From CAG-826 sp964583155 (GTDB lineage Bacteria; Bacillota_I; Bacilli_A; RFN20; CAG-826): 64,000 nucleotides of DNA. The notes under the pieces were generated by a model. The model saw nothing but the letters and a program-made list of their open reading frames with translations, was not told where the DNA came from and did not search any database. A program made the position numbers and the translations under genes. Below, piece after piece: positions 42,924 to 51,452 of the stretch; position 1 is the stretch's first letter, and each line of letters opens with the position of its first letter. Where the stretch lies: contig CAZOUY010000001.1 of NCBI GenBank assembly GCA_964583155.1, positions 186,001 to 250,000 of the forward strand. Direction: 5' to 3'.

Positions 42924-44357
42924 TTATAATTTCCTGTTTATTTCTGTGGTTATTGTGTGAAAATTTGCATTTCCTTTATCTAAAATTGTTTCTTCATATG
43001 AAGTGACATACCAACAATTTAGTTCATCATTTATAACCATGTAATTAGGTCCCAATTCACTTTTTGGTTCCGATGAAGCAATGCCAACTTTAATCCAGCG
43101 ACAAGCGTCATTATTATTAATTAAATAATAGTGTGACCATTCTCTTTTATATCCTAGACCTAAACCTGGGAAAACATCACCTTTTACAGTTGCAAAACTA
43201 TATATCACATTTTCCGGCTTCAAGCCTTCAACTTTTGTTCCCTCATTTGAAATATCTCTGCCTTGATAGCCAACTTCTGCCAAACGATTAAAGATGTTGG
43301 TGGTCATTGTTGAAAAATCATCTTTTGGTATTGTGTTATCGATATAAGTTGTGGAGTTAATTTTAAAATTTTTTAAATTTCCAGTGTTGAGATAAGCTAT
43401 AAAATCATCTTTTGTTGAAATAGTTCCATTAGCCAAACTTTCATATAAAGAAGCATCTTGGAAATGTAAACTATAAAATCGATTTAACTCTGATGAATAA
43501 TTGTAAGTACAGCCAAATTCAATGTCCTGCAATGAAGCATTAATATAGACTATTCTATCTAAACTTAAATTTTCTTTTCCACTTCCAATGATATATTCAA
43601 CTATGATATCTCTATCAAATTGATTATTGCCCTTCATCCAATCGGTCAAGACTTCATTCATAAGAACAATATTAAACCTTCCATTTTCATAAATCTTTTC
43701 ACTTTTAATTGTGTCGTCTTTGATATTGGTTGGCAAGGCCACTGTGGTTTTATCTAGGTTAGTTAGTTTTGTGTAGCCACCTGTTGAAGTCAGATTTAAT
43801 TCGGTTGGTGAAATTTGTAATTGAACTTCAATATTATTGTTTTGTGCATAATCGCCAGTGCCTATGAAAGTGTTGGTGCTTTCGTCATAAGATCTCCAAG
43901 TAAAGTTGTTCAAAAGTTCTACAAGATAGTTCTTTTGATCAAAGATCTCCTCAAGCGTTTTTTCGGAAAAATTTTTGTGCCATTCTTCTTTTTCGTTCTG
44001 CGTGATAGAATACAGCGTTTCTCCTTCAAGCGTATAATAAGTATTATCGATTTCATCGAAAGCATTGTTGCCATCACGAAGAATTTTTGTGTGAGCGTCT
44101 GCGCCAGTTATATAAAAGTACTCATCAAAGGTATAATTATTTCCAATCGACTCAACAAAAGCACCGATATCTTCAACTGGCACTCTTGTTTCTGAACTAC
44201 TCGAATTGGGAAGATCGTCCGTTGATGGTGAAGGCGTGCTATCTAAAATCGGAGTATTAGAAGATGGATTGTTTGGATTATTATGTGCACAACTCGCAAT
44301 ACTAAGAATGCTTGTGCTAATTATTCCAAGTGTAAGAATTTTCTTTATTTTTAACAT
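42924..44357 (-). CDS. Paralogous lipoprotein 1 of a four-gene tandem array
   Basis: 477 residues. Signal peptide MLKIKKILTLGIISTSILSI and lipobox IASC (Cys23), then a Asn/Ser/Pro/Thr-rich linker (about 24-60) and a mostly beta mature domain. The first 220 residues are nearly shared by all four copies (VPVEDIGAFVESIGNNYTF, GTGDYAQNNNIEVQLQISPT), while from about residue 225 (ENGRFNIVLMNEVLTDWMKG) this copy departs from the others. In the linker (ILDSTPSPSTDDLPNSSSS) it groups with copy 3. No known domain recognised. Exported, lipid-anchored, probably surface exposed. Confidence 0.8.
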   Translation of the reverse strand: MLKIKKILTLGIISTSILSIASCAHNNPNNPSSNTPILDSTPSPSTDDLPNSSSSETRVPVEDIGAFVESIGNNYTFDEYFYITGADAHTKILRDGNNAFDEIDNTYYTLEGETLYSITQNEKEEWHKNFSEKTLEEIFDQKNYLVELLNNFTWRSYDESTNTFIGTGDYAQNNNIEVQLQISPTELNLTSTGGYTKLTNLDKTTVALPTNIKDDTIKSEKIYENGRFNIVLMNEVLTDWMKGNNQFDRDIIVEYIIGSGKENLSLDRIVYINASLQDIEFGCTYNYSSELNRFYSLHFQDASLYESLANGTISTKDDFIAYLNTGNLKNFKINSTTYIDNTIPKDDFSTMTTNIFNRLAEVGYQGRDISNEGTKVEGLKPENVIYSFATVKGDVFPGLGLGYKREWSHYYLINNNDACRWIKVGIASSEPKSELGPNYMVINDELNCWYVTSYEETILDKGNANFHTITTEINRKL

Positions 44358-44479
44358 TTTAATAATACCCCCTAAATAAATATAGTAATATTCAATTTTT
44401 TGGTCTCACATCATTTGATATTGAATTCCTTTTTTTCATGCATTATGTTCCATACGCAATGTATTTAATAGTTATTTTT

Positions 44480-45853
44480 TTAAGAATTGTATAACTCTAC
44501 ATTTCCCCTATTCAACAATTCTTGTTCAACAAAGGGGATGTTAAAGTTCGTTTGATCACCAATTCGTACAAAGAAATTGTCATCGTAAATACTACTTCTG
44601 ACAATATAATGTACTTTCATTAATACGCATTGCTCTTCTGTATCTAATAAACAGTACATATCCCCTGATCGTCGACCTGCGGTTTCATCGCTCAAAGGCT
44701 TCAAATAATACCTTAAAACATTTCCTAAGCCTAAGTTCGGAATGACCTTACCTTCACCACTACCACGATCCCCTAAGTCACTTAGAAGATTTTTAACTAT
44801 TAAGTCTGAATCTTCTTTTGAAAGCGATGTGTCTATTTCAAATTGTACTAAAAATTTAAAATTTTTTGGTAATATCGAATTTAAATAAACTTTTAAATGC
44901 TCTCCAGTTGAAATGTCTCCACTGCTTATACCATTATAGAAATTCGCATCATTTATACACCCTATAAATAAATTAAGATAATTTCCATTATGCATTAAAA
45001 ATCCTACTTTTAATTGCTCTTTGGAGCCGCTGATAAAAACAATTTCGTCATAAGAGTAATCCTCATTCCTACCGATATATTGAACTGCATCTTGTCCCCA
45101 CTGATTATTTCCCTTAAACCAATCATCTAAAATATTATGCAATAATGTGATATTAAAATCATAATTGCCTTGTTCATCAATGGTATAAATCTTTTCACGT
45201 TCAATTGTGTCGTCTTTGATATTGGTTGGCAAGGTCACGATGGTTTTATCTAGGTTAGTTAGTTTTGTGTAGCCACCTTTTGAGGTTAGATTTAACTCGG
45301 TTGGTGAAATTTGTAATTGAACTTCAATATTATTGTTTTGTGCATAGTCGCCAGTGCCTGTGAAAGTGTTGGCGTTTTTGTCATAAGAAGTCCAAGTAAA
45401 GTTGTTCAAAAGTTCTGCAAGATAGTTCTTTTGATCAAAGATGACATCAGCCGTTTTGTCAGCAAAATTTTTGTGCCATTCTCCCTTTTCGTTCTGCTTT
45501 ATAGAATACAGCGTCTCTCCTACAAGCGTATAGTAGGCGTTATTGATTTCATCGAAAGCCTTGTCGCCATCACGAAGAATTTTTGTGTGTTCGTCTGCGC
45601 CCGTTATATAAAAATATTGCTCAAAAGTATAATTATTTCCAATCGACTCAACAAAAGCACTGATTTCTTCAACTGGCACTCTTGTTTCCGAGCTATTTGA
45701 ACTTGGAAGATCGTCCGTTGATGGTGAAGGCGTGCTATCTGGAATTGGAGTATTAGAAGATGGATTGTTTGGATTATTATGTGCACAACTCGCAATACTA
45801 AGAATGCTTGTGCTAATTATTCCAAGTGTAAGAATTTTCTTTATTTTTAACAT
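44480..45853 (-). CDS. Paralogous lipoprotein 2 of the tandem array
   Basis: 457 residues, same signal peptide and lipobox as copy 1. The linker (IPDSTPSPSTDDLPSSNSSE) and EEISAFVES match copy 4. The segment FTWTSYDKNANTFTGTGDYA is identical to copy 3, and LPTNIKDDTI matches copy 1, so the gene is a mosaic. From about 230 it has the TIDEQGNYDFNITLLH block shared with copies 3 and 4, then a private part. It ends GNVELYNS, nearly as copy 4. The preceding 60-base leader is the one conserved before all four. Confidence 0.8.
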   Translation of the reverse strand: MLKIKKILTLGIISTSILSIASCAHNNPNNPSSNTPIPDSTPSPSTDDLPSSNSSETRVPVEEISAFVESIGNNYTFEQYFYITGADEHTKILRDGDKAFDEINNAYYTLVGETLYSIKQNEKGEWHKNFADKTADVIFDQKNYLAELLNNFTWTSYDKNANTFTGTGDYAQNNNIEVQLQISPTELNLTSKGGYTKLTNLDKTIVTLPTNIKDDTIEREKIYTIDEQGNYDFNITLLHNILDDWFKGNNQWGQDAVQYIGRNEDYSYDEIVFISGSKEQLKVGFLMHNGNYLNLFIGCINDANFYNGISSGDISTGEHLKVYLNSILPKNFKFLVQFEIDTSLSKEDSDLIVKNLLSDLGDRGSGEGKVIPNLGLGNVLRYYLKPLSDETAGRRSGDMYCLLDTEEQCVLMKVHYIVRSSIYDDNFFVRIGDQTNFNIPFVEQELLNRGNVELYNS

Positions 45854-45949
45854 TTTAATAATACCCCCTAAATAAATATAGTAATATTCAATTTTTTGGT
45901 CTCACATCATTTGATATTGAACATTATAATGATTCATTGCTTTTTCTAA

Positions 45950-47374
45950 TTAATTTGTTTCTGGCAATCTACATAAAGCTTGATTTAATTCTATTGATGT
46001 GTGTAAATATTTGTTATCTTCATTTAATGATAATGATTTAACAGATGTTAGATAAAAGTTATCTTTATCGTTGATTTTTACAAAATAGTGATCTCCATAT
46101 TTGCTAGTTCTCACAGAATAGTGAATCACCATCCATTCGCATTGTCCTTGCTCCAATGAATGATCAAACAAACAATAAATTGCTCCTGATCGTCTGCCAG
46201 CAGATTCAATACCTAATGGAGTCAAAGCATACCATAAAACATTTTCTAATCCTAAGTTCGGAATGACAATATCTTCGCACCCACGCTCTCCTAAGTCACT
46301 TAGAAGATTTTTAACTATTAAGTCTGAATCTTCTTTTGAAAACGATGCGTCTATTTCAGCCTGAATACCATTAAATTTAAAATATTTAGGCAAAATTGAA
46401 TTTATATATGTTTTAAATTCTTGCTTGTTAAAAACTGTTCCACTACTAATTTCTTGATAAAGGTTTGCATCAGTAAATGCTCCTGTATAAAAGCAAGGTT
46501 TCTCTCCTCTATACATCAATATTCCTATTTCAATTTTTTCTATATTTGCATCGATGTAGATTATACGTTTATAAGAGAAATCATCATGCATCGTGATATA
46601 TTTTACTACATCTTCATCCCACTGTTTATTGCCCTTAAACCAATCGTCCAAAATTTGATGCAATAGTGTGATATTAAAATCATAATTGCCTTGTTCATCA
46701 ATGGTATAAATCTTTTCATTTTCAATTGTGTCATCGATGACATTCTCTGGCAAGGCCACTGTGGTTTTATCTAGGTTAGTTAGTTTTGTGTAGCCACCTT
46801 TTGAGGTTAGATTTAACTCGGTTGGTGAAATTTGTAATTGAACTTCAATATTATTGTTTTGTGCATAGTCGCCAGTGCCTGTGAAAGTGTTGGCGTTTTT
46901 GTCATAAGAAGTCCAAGTAAAGTTGTTCAAAAGTTCTGCAAGATAGTTCTTTTGATCAAAGATCTCCTCAAGCGTTTTTTCGGAAAAATTTTTGTGCCAT
47001 TCTTCTTTTTCATTTTGAGTAATAAAATAGAGCGTTTCTCCTTCAAGCGTGTAATAAGTATTATCGATTTCATCGAAAGCCTTGTCGCCATCACGAAGAA
47101 TTTTTGAGTGTTCGTCTGCGTCGGTTACATAAAAATACTCATCAAAAGTATAATTATTTCCAATTGATTCAACAAAAGCACCAATATCTTCAACTGGCAC
47201 TCTTGCTTCTGAACTACTCGAATTGGGAAGATCGTCCGTTGATGGTGAATGTGTGCTATCTAAAATCGGAGTATTAGAAGATGGATTGTTTGGATTATTA
47301 TGTGCACAACTCGCAATACAAAGAATGCTTGTGCTAATTATTCCAAGTGTAATAATTTTCTTTATTTTTAACAT
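45950..47374 (-). CDS. Paralogous lipoprotein 3 of the tandem array
   Basis: 474 residues. The N-terminal part agrees with copy 1 (ILDSTHSPSTDDLPNSSSSE, EDIGAFVES, KTLEEIFDQKNYL), then it turns to copy 2-like sequence (FTWTSYDKNANTF) and then to copy 4-like (LPENVIDDTIENEKIYTIDE, LLHQILDDWFKGN). The C-terminal tail (SVKSLSLNEDNKYLHTSIEL) is unique. The second half carries DASFSKEDSDLIVKNLLSDL, also found in copies 2 and 4. Confidence 0.8.
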   Translation of the reverse strand: MLKIKKIITLGIISTSILCIASCAHNNPNNPSSNTPILDSTHSPSTDDLPNSSSSEARVPVEDIGAFVESIGNNYTFDEYFYVTDADEHSKILRDGDKAFDEIDNTYYTLEGETLYFITQNEKEEWHKNFSEKTLEEIFDQKNYLAELLNNFTWTSYDKNANTFTGTGDYAQNNNIEVQLQISPTELNLTSKGGYTKLTNLDKTTVALPENVIDDTIENEKIYTIDEQGNYDFNITLLHQILDDWFKGNKQWDEDVVKYITMHDDFSYKRIIYIDANIEKIEIGILMYRGEKPCFYTGAFTDANLYQEISSGTVFNKQEFKTYINSILPKYFKFNGIQAEIDASFSKEDSDLIVKNLLSDLGERGCEDIVIPNLGLENVLWYALTPLGIESAGRRSGAIYCLFDHSLEQGQCEWMVIHYSVRTSKYGDHYFVKINDKDNFYLTSVKSLSLNEDNKYLHTSIELNQALCRLPETN

Positions 47375-47510
47375 TTTAATAATACCCCCTAAATAAATGT
47401 AATAATATTAAATTTTTTGGTCTCACATCATTTGATAATGAACATTATAATGATTCATTGTTTTTTCATGCATTATGGCCCATACGCAATGTATTTAACA
47501 GTTATTCTTT

Positions 47511-48887
47511 TTAAGAATTGTATAACTCTAAATTCCCAATATTCATCGGCTTCTCTGCAACAGAGTTTATACTATAGAGATCTTTATCGTCAATTTTTAC
47601 AAAATAATGACCTCCGTATATACTATTTCTAGCAGAATAACTAAGTTTCATAAATTCACATTGTCCATTCATCATGGTTAATAGACAATATAAATATCCT
47701 GAACGTTTACCAGCGATTTCATCACTTAATGTCCCCAAAGCATACCATAAAACATTTTCTAATCCTAAGTTCGGAATGACAGTATCTCCGCACCCACGCT
47801 CTCCTAAGTCACTTAGAAGATTTTTAACTATTAAGTCTGAATCTTCTTTTGAAAGCGATGCGTCTATTTCTACTGCTTCTATATCCATTGTAAAAGCACG
47901 CCAAGTCACAGAATTCAAATATTGCTTAAACTCATCTGCGGTAGATATTGTGTTGTTTAAAAGTGAAGTGAAGAAATTGCTATCTTTAATGTAAAATGGT
48001 CTTAAAAATAAACTATCTCTATCATTGTGAATAATTCCTAATTCACATTTTTCTGTTGAAATATCAATATAAACGATTTGTTTATAAGAAACTTCTGTAG
48101 TATTCATTAAATACGTCACTGAATCTTCATCCCACTGGTTATTACCCTTAAACCAATCATCCAAAATTTGATGCAATAGTGTGATATTAAAATCATAATT
48201 GCCTTGTTCATCAATGGTATAAATCTTTTCATTTTCAATTGTGTCATCGATGACATTCTCTGGCAAGGCCACTGTGGTTTTATCTAGGTTAGTTAGTTTT
48301 GTGTAGCCACCTTTTGAGGTTAGATTTAACTCGGTTGGTGAAATTTGTAATTGAACTTCAATATTATTGTTTTGTGCATAGTCGCCAGTGCCTGTGAAAG
48401 TGTTGGTGTTTTCGTCATAAGATATCCAAGTAAAGTTGTTCAAAAGTTCTGCAAGATATTTCTTTTGATCAAAGATATCATCAGCCGTTTTGTCAGCATA
48501 ATTTTTGTGCCATTCGCCTTTTTCGTTCTGCGTGATAGAATAGAGCGTTTCTCCTTCAAGCGTATAATGAATATTATTGATTTCATCGAAAGCCTTGTCG
48601 CCATCACGAAGAATTTTTGTGTGTTCGTCTGCGCCCGTTATATAAAAATATTGCTCAAAAGTATAATTATTTCCAATCGACTCAACAAAAGCACTGATTT
48701 CTTCAACTGGCACTCTTGTTTCCGAGCTATTTGAACTTGGAAGATCGTCCGTTGATGGTGAAGGCGTGCTATCTGGAATTGGAGTATTAGAAGATGGATT
48801 GTTTGGATTATTATGTGCACAACTCGCAATACTAAGAATGCTTGTGCTAATTATTCCAAGTGTAAGAATTTTCTTTATTTTTAACAT
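47511..48887 (-). CDS. Paralogous lipoprotein 4 of the tandem array
   Basis: 458 residues. First gene of the array in transcription order. The N-terminal 80 residues are the same as copy 2; the middle (LPENVIDDTIENEKIYTIDE) agrees with copy 3; residues about 270-345 are private (KCELGIIHNDRDSLFLRPFY); it ends GNLELYNS as copy 2. The ATG at 48887 follows AGGGGGT in the shared leader. The 3' flank (about 47462-47533) matches that of copy 2 (about 44436-44495), indicating a duplicated unit of two genes. Confidence 0.8.
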   Translation of the reverse strand: MLKIKKILTLGIISTSILSIASCAHNNPNNPSSNTPIPDSTPSPSTDDLPSSNSSETRVPVEEISAFVESIGNNYTFEQYFYITGADEHTKILRDGDKAFDEINNIHYTLEGETLYSITQNEKGEWHKNYADKTADDIFDQKKYLAELLNNFTWISYDENTNTFTGTGDYAQNNNIEVQLQISPTELNLTSKGGYTKLTNLDKTTVALPENVIDDTIENEKIYTIDEQGNYDFNITLLHQILDDWFKGNNQWDEDSVTYLMNTTEVSYKQIVYIDISTEKCELGIIHNDRDSLFLRPFYIKDSNFFTSLLNNTISTADEFKQYLNSVTWRAFTMDIEAVEIDASLSKEDSDLIVKNLLSDLGERGCGDTVIPNLGLENVLWYALGTLSDEIAGKRSGYLYCLLTMMNGQCEFMKLSYSARNSIYGGHYFVKIDDKDLYSINSVAEKPMNIGNLELYNS

Positions 48888-48947
48888 TTTAATAATACCC
48901 CCTAAATAAATATAGTAATATTCAATTTTTTGGTCTCACATCATTTA
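48888..48947 (-). repeat. Conserved 60-base leader repeated before each array lipoprotein
   Basis: The block containing TTTTTTGGTCTCACATCATT and AATACCCCCTAAATAAAT (plus strand) occurs at about 44358-44420, 45854-45916, 47375-47430 and 48888-48947. On the minus strand it supplies AGGGGGT as ribosome-binding site and probably the promoter. Identity ends at about 48947 for the outermost copy, marking the duplication boundary. Confidence 0.8.
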
Positions 48948-49043
48948 CAACTTGGCAATAGCATTTTTATCTAAATACGCTGCTAATATCGTGAGGCTTA
49001 TCGAGTTTCTTTTTCACATCGTCTTTGTGTGGCCCTTAATTCG
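48945..49043 (-). pseudogene. Short frameshifted coding remnant
   Basis: On the minus strand HKDDVKKKLDKPHD in one frame and ILAAYLDKNAIAKL followed by a stop (48945-48947) in the next read as one chain broken by a single-base shift near 48990. It may be the tail of a lost gene cut by the array insertion. Too short to assign. Confidence 0.25.
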
Positions 49044-49057
49044 ATCTTTTTTATAGA

Positions 49058-49088
49058 ATGCCTGTGGAGAATGAACCTCCACAGGCAT
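49058..49088. repeat. Strong hairpin between the MACPF gene and the lipoprotein array
   Basis: ATGCCTGTGGAG (49058-49069) and CTCCACAGGCAT (49077-49088) form a perfect 12-bp stem with a 7-base loop. No T-run follows on either strand, so it is not a standard intrinsic terminator; it may still end or stabilise the MACPF transcript. Confidence 0.7.
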
Positions 49089-49174
49089 CGAGTGTTAAGG
49101 AACTTAATACTGTTCCAAATATTAAAAACTATTTTTCTTTTAAAAACTTACGTAAAAATTCATACTTAGTTTTA

Positions 49175-51181
49175 TTACCGCTTTTCAGCAATAACCTTAC
49201 CAGTGACATTTCCAACATAGAAATCTTTAAATATCTTGTTTTCAGCTTTAAACTCGATTCTAAAGCTATTGCTTAAGAGCTCATCTAAGGAATAGCTTTT
49301 CTCAATCGTATAGAAAGCATATGAATAATCGACATTATTTCCACCATGCTCGACCTTCCGATAATATAATGAATTGTTGTACTCATCAAATAGATTTACA
49401 TATATAAAGCAATTGTCTTGTTCACGCAACTGATAATTCAGAATGATGCGAACTTGATTAAATCCCGAATCCTTTAATTGGTTTATTGTCCTATTGAGAA
49501 TAAAGGCAGCTGAACATGTCTTACCACTACCGGTTACCTTGTATTCACCGCTTCGAATCGTACCTTCAAAAACAGTCATGTCTTCGACTTTTGGTTTAAT
49601 ATCATCACGATAGCTGTAATTACAGATATGGCATGTATATTCGGTATATCCTTCGGATAAATATGTCGGCTCTACGATTTTCATATCATATTCATGCTTA
49701 CTCCGTGAATCAACAACCGTGGTATGTTCGCAAGTCGAGGCCCGCCAATGATAATCCTGATCAAAGCTCCACTCATCACTAAATGTGTGTTCATGCGTTG
49801 AACCCGAAGTATCTTCATTATTTGTAAATCGTGCTTCCACGACCATATTGGTATAAATGTTAAAAATATATTTATTTTTTGATGAAACGATTTCATCACC
49901 AATATACCAACCATCGAATGTGCATCCTGGTTTTGGAGTCGCATCTAATTCGACAACATCACCATCAAGATATGGTGAATCATTACCAGTAACTTCACCA
50001 CTAGTGTCGTCATATATTACTCTTAAATCGCGATTCTTATTCAATTTATATAAATCGCAAATAGCGTCATAGTTTTCGGCACATTGCTCATTAAAGACGT
50101 TTTGCAACTCTATTTTCTTTTCAGTTTCCGAATCCGGCAACAGATCCCATAAGGGAATCAGCGAGTTCTCTCCAACTATACCTGATAAGGCCGAGGCGGA
50201 TAAATTATCATTTAATGAGTTAAGCCAATCGGTTTTATGTTTGGCCATCATTTCCGCAGTTGAAACATCAACCAATCGTCCACCTATTTGCTTGCCTTCA
50301 ATTTCGGAATAAACTCCTTCATTTGTTAATTTCTGCATAAATTTTAAGCTTGAATCGAGATCTAGATTGACGATTGATAAAAACTTGATGTGGGTGTTAA
50401 CGGCGGCTTCTATTTCATTGGAATATCCAACTTTTGTTGAAGACCACATTGAATTAAGTTCCAATCTTCCTCCCATCGCTACCTCGCGAATCAGGTGTGT
50501 GCCATATTTGTTAAAAAGTGATTTGCTTGATAACTGCTTAACATCTTGGTAAAACTCATCCGATACCATGCTTTTAATGCTTGATAATGAATCAGTAAGA
50601 TATAGATTAAAGGTCTTCACCTGATAGACGCTTTTATAAAATTTTAAATATGTTTTGATATCGGAAGATCCTTTGAAGGATGCCTTTAATCCGCCAGAAA
50701 AAACCTTGGATTTACCTGAACCTACTCCTATATCAACCTTAAAATTAGCCGCATAACTATCGATAAGCTGGGCCATGTCGGATCCTTCGCAGCTATAAGA
50801 TTCCGCTTCCGTTTCTTTAATCATTCGTAATTTTGCTTTTTGAATCTTATTCATATCCAAAATAGGCGCGGACATATTTATATAATTCTTGTTTATATAC
50901 GGATCATTAATGACATCGTATCCATAACCTAGATATGAAGATACAATATTGATATTCACAAATTGCGAATATTCACCATTAATGGTCTGCCCTTGCTCTA
51001 TTTCATCATAATTATAAAGTCGCAAAGGAGTTATATCATCAAAGCGGTCACTTGAACTTACTTCGTCTGAATTACCAGTATTGCTTAATTCACCTGAAGA
51101 ATTTTCGTTTCCATTGACATTGCATGATGATAAAACCAACAATAATCCTAATAAATAAATTGAAGCATTCTTTTTTTTCAT
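49175..51181 (-). CDS. MACPF (perforin-like) lipoprotein with InlB-B-like repeat
   Basis: 668 residues. Signal peptide with lipobox LSSC (Cys20), Ser/Asn-rich linker, then a MACPF domain (about 60-370) with the signature FNKYGTHLIREVAMGGRLEL (about 225-244) and the end block NSLIPLWDLLPD. A short InlB-B/Flg_new-type module follows (about 398-450, GCTFDGWYIGDEIV), then a Cys/His-rich domain (EHTFSDEWSFDQDYHWRAS, TCHICNYSYRDDI) and a C-terminal beta domain. MACPF proteins insert into membranes or act as surface adhesins; in gut Bacteroides such lipoproteins kill related bacteria. Whether this one forms pores is unknown. ATG 51181 starts the gene; transcription is divergent from the recombinase. 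Confidence 0.85.
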   Translation of the reverse strand: MKKKNASIYLLGLLLVLSSCNVNGNENSSGELSNTGNSDEVSSSDRFDDITPLRLYNYDEIEQGQTINGEYSQFVNINIVSSYLGYGYDVINDPYINKNYINMSAPILDMNKIQKAKLRMIKETEAESYSCEGSDMAQLIDSYAANFKVDIGVGSGKSKVFSGGLKASFKGSSDIKTYLKFYKSVYQVKTFNLYLTDSLSSIKSMVSDEFYQDVKQLSSKSLFNKYGTHLIREVAMGGRLELNSMWSSTKVGYSNEIEAAVNTHIKFLSIVNLDLDSSLKFMQKLTNEGVYSEIEGKQIGGRLVDVSTAEMMAKHKTDWLNSLNDNLSASALSGIVGENSLIPLWDLLPDSETEKKIELQNVFNEQCAENYDAICDLYKLNKNRDLRVIYDDTSGEVTGNDSPYLDGDVVELDATPKPGCTFDGWYIGDEIVSSKNKYIFNIYTNMVVEARFTNNEDTSGSTHEHTFSDEWSFDQDYHWRASTCEHTTVVDSRSKHEYDMKIVEPTYLSEGYTEYTCHICNYSYRDDIKPKVEDMTVFEGTIRSGEYKVTGSGKTCSAAFILNRTINQLKDSGFNQVRIILNYQLREQDNCFIYVNLFDEYNNSLYYRKVEHGGNNVDYSYAFYTIEKSYSLDELLSNSFRIEFKAENKIFKDFYVGNVTGKVIAEKR

Positions 51182-51222
51182 TTTCTATAATCCCTTTCCG
51201 CTTAAAAAATTTATTATTTTTT

Positions 51223-51387
51223 AGACGCCTATTATCTTAATATATGGTTTTTTTATCTAGCGATTATTTACCAAATAAACTAAATTAATGATATTTTTAT
51301 AAAAAATATCTACACATTGATAATTTAAATGTGCTAATATTAGATTGCTTAAAGAAAAAAGGACGCCAAATAAGATAATAGGCGGCT
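51223..51387. repeat. 17-bp inverted repeat pair (16/17) between the MACPF gene and a tyrosine recombinase
   Basis: AGACGCCTATTATCTTA at 51223-51239 and TAAGATAATAGGCGGCT at 51371-51387 are reverse complements except for one base. They enclose 131 bp containing the likely promoter region of the MACPF gene and of the recombinase. This is the layout of invertible promoters, though the arms could also be ordinary regulatory sites. Confidence 0.7.
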
Positions 51388-51392
51388 TTTTT
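51355..51392 (+). terminator. Intrinsic terminator-like hairpin upstream of the recombinase
   Basis: AAAAAAGGACGCC and GGCGGCTTTTTTT frame a 13-base loop, with A/T runs on both sides. A possible promoter, TTGATA about 51317 with TTAGAT 17 bases on, lies just upstream. A short RNA or attenuated leader is possible. The right arm of the inverted repeat is inside it. Confidence 0.5.
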
Positions 51393-51452
51393 TAATTACT
51401 TTCCCCCTATTTTAAGTGACAATATTACATATAATTTAGGAGGAAATTAATA

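Noticed and set aside
43821..44195. Plus-strand ORF antisense to lipoprotein 1, with near-identical copies opposite lipoproteins 2-4 (45317-45700, 46838-47107, 48351-48734)
   Set aside because: The repeated ORFs are similar only because the sense genes are duplicated. They lack ribosome-binding sites and lie wholly opposite real coding sequence.
45604..45795. Minus-strand 63-codon ORF identical to one at 48638-48829
   Set aside because: Both are out-of-frame shadows of the duplicated lipoprotein linker region.
42924..48947. CRISPR array
   Set aside because: The repeats are gene-length paralogues; no short regularly spaced repeats and no cas genes are present anywhere in the window.
51371..51387. 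GATAAT inside the inverted repeat arms as a -10 promoter element
   Set aside because: No acceptable -35 hexamer lies 16-18 bases upstream of either arm.
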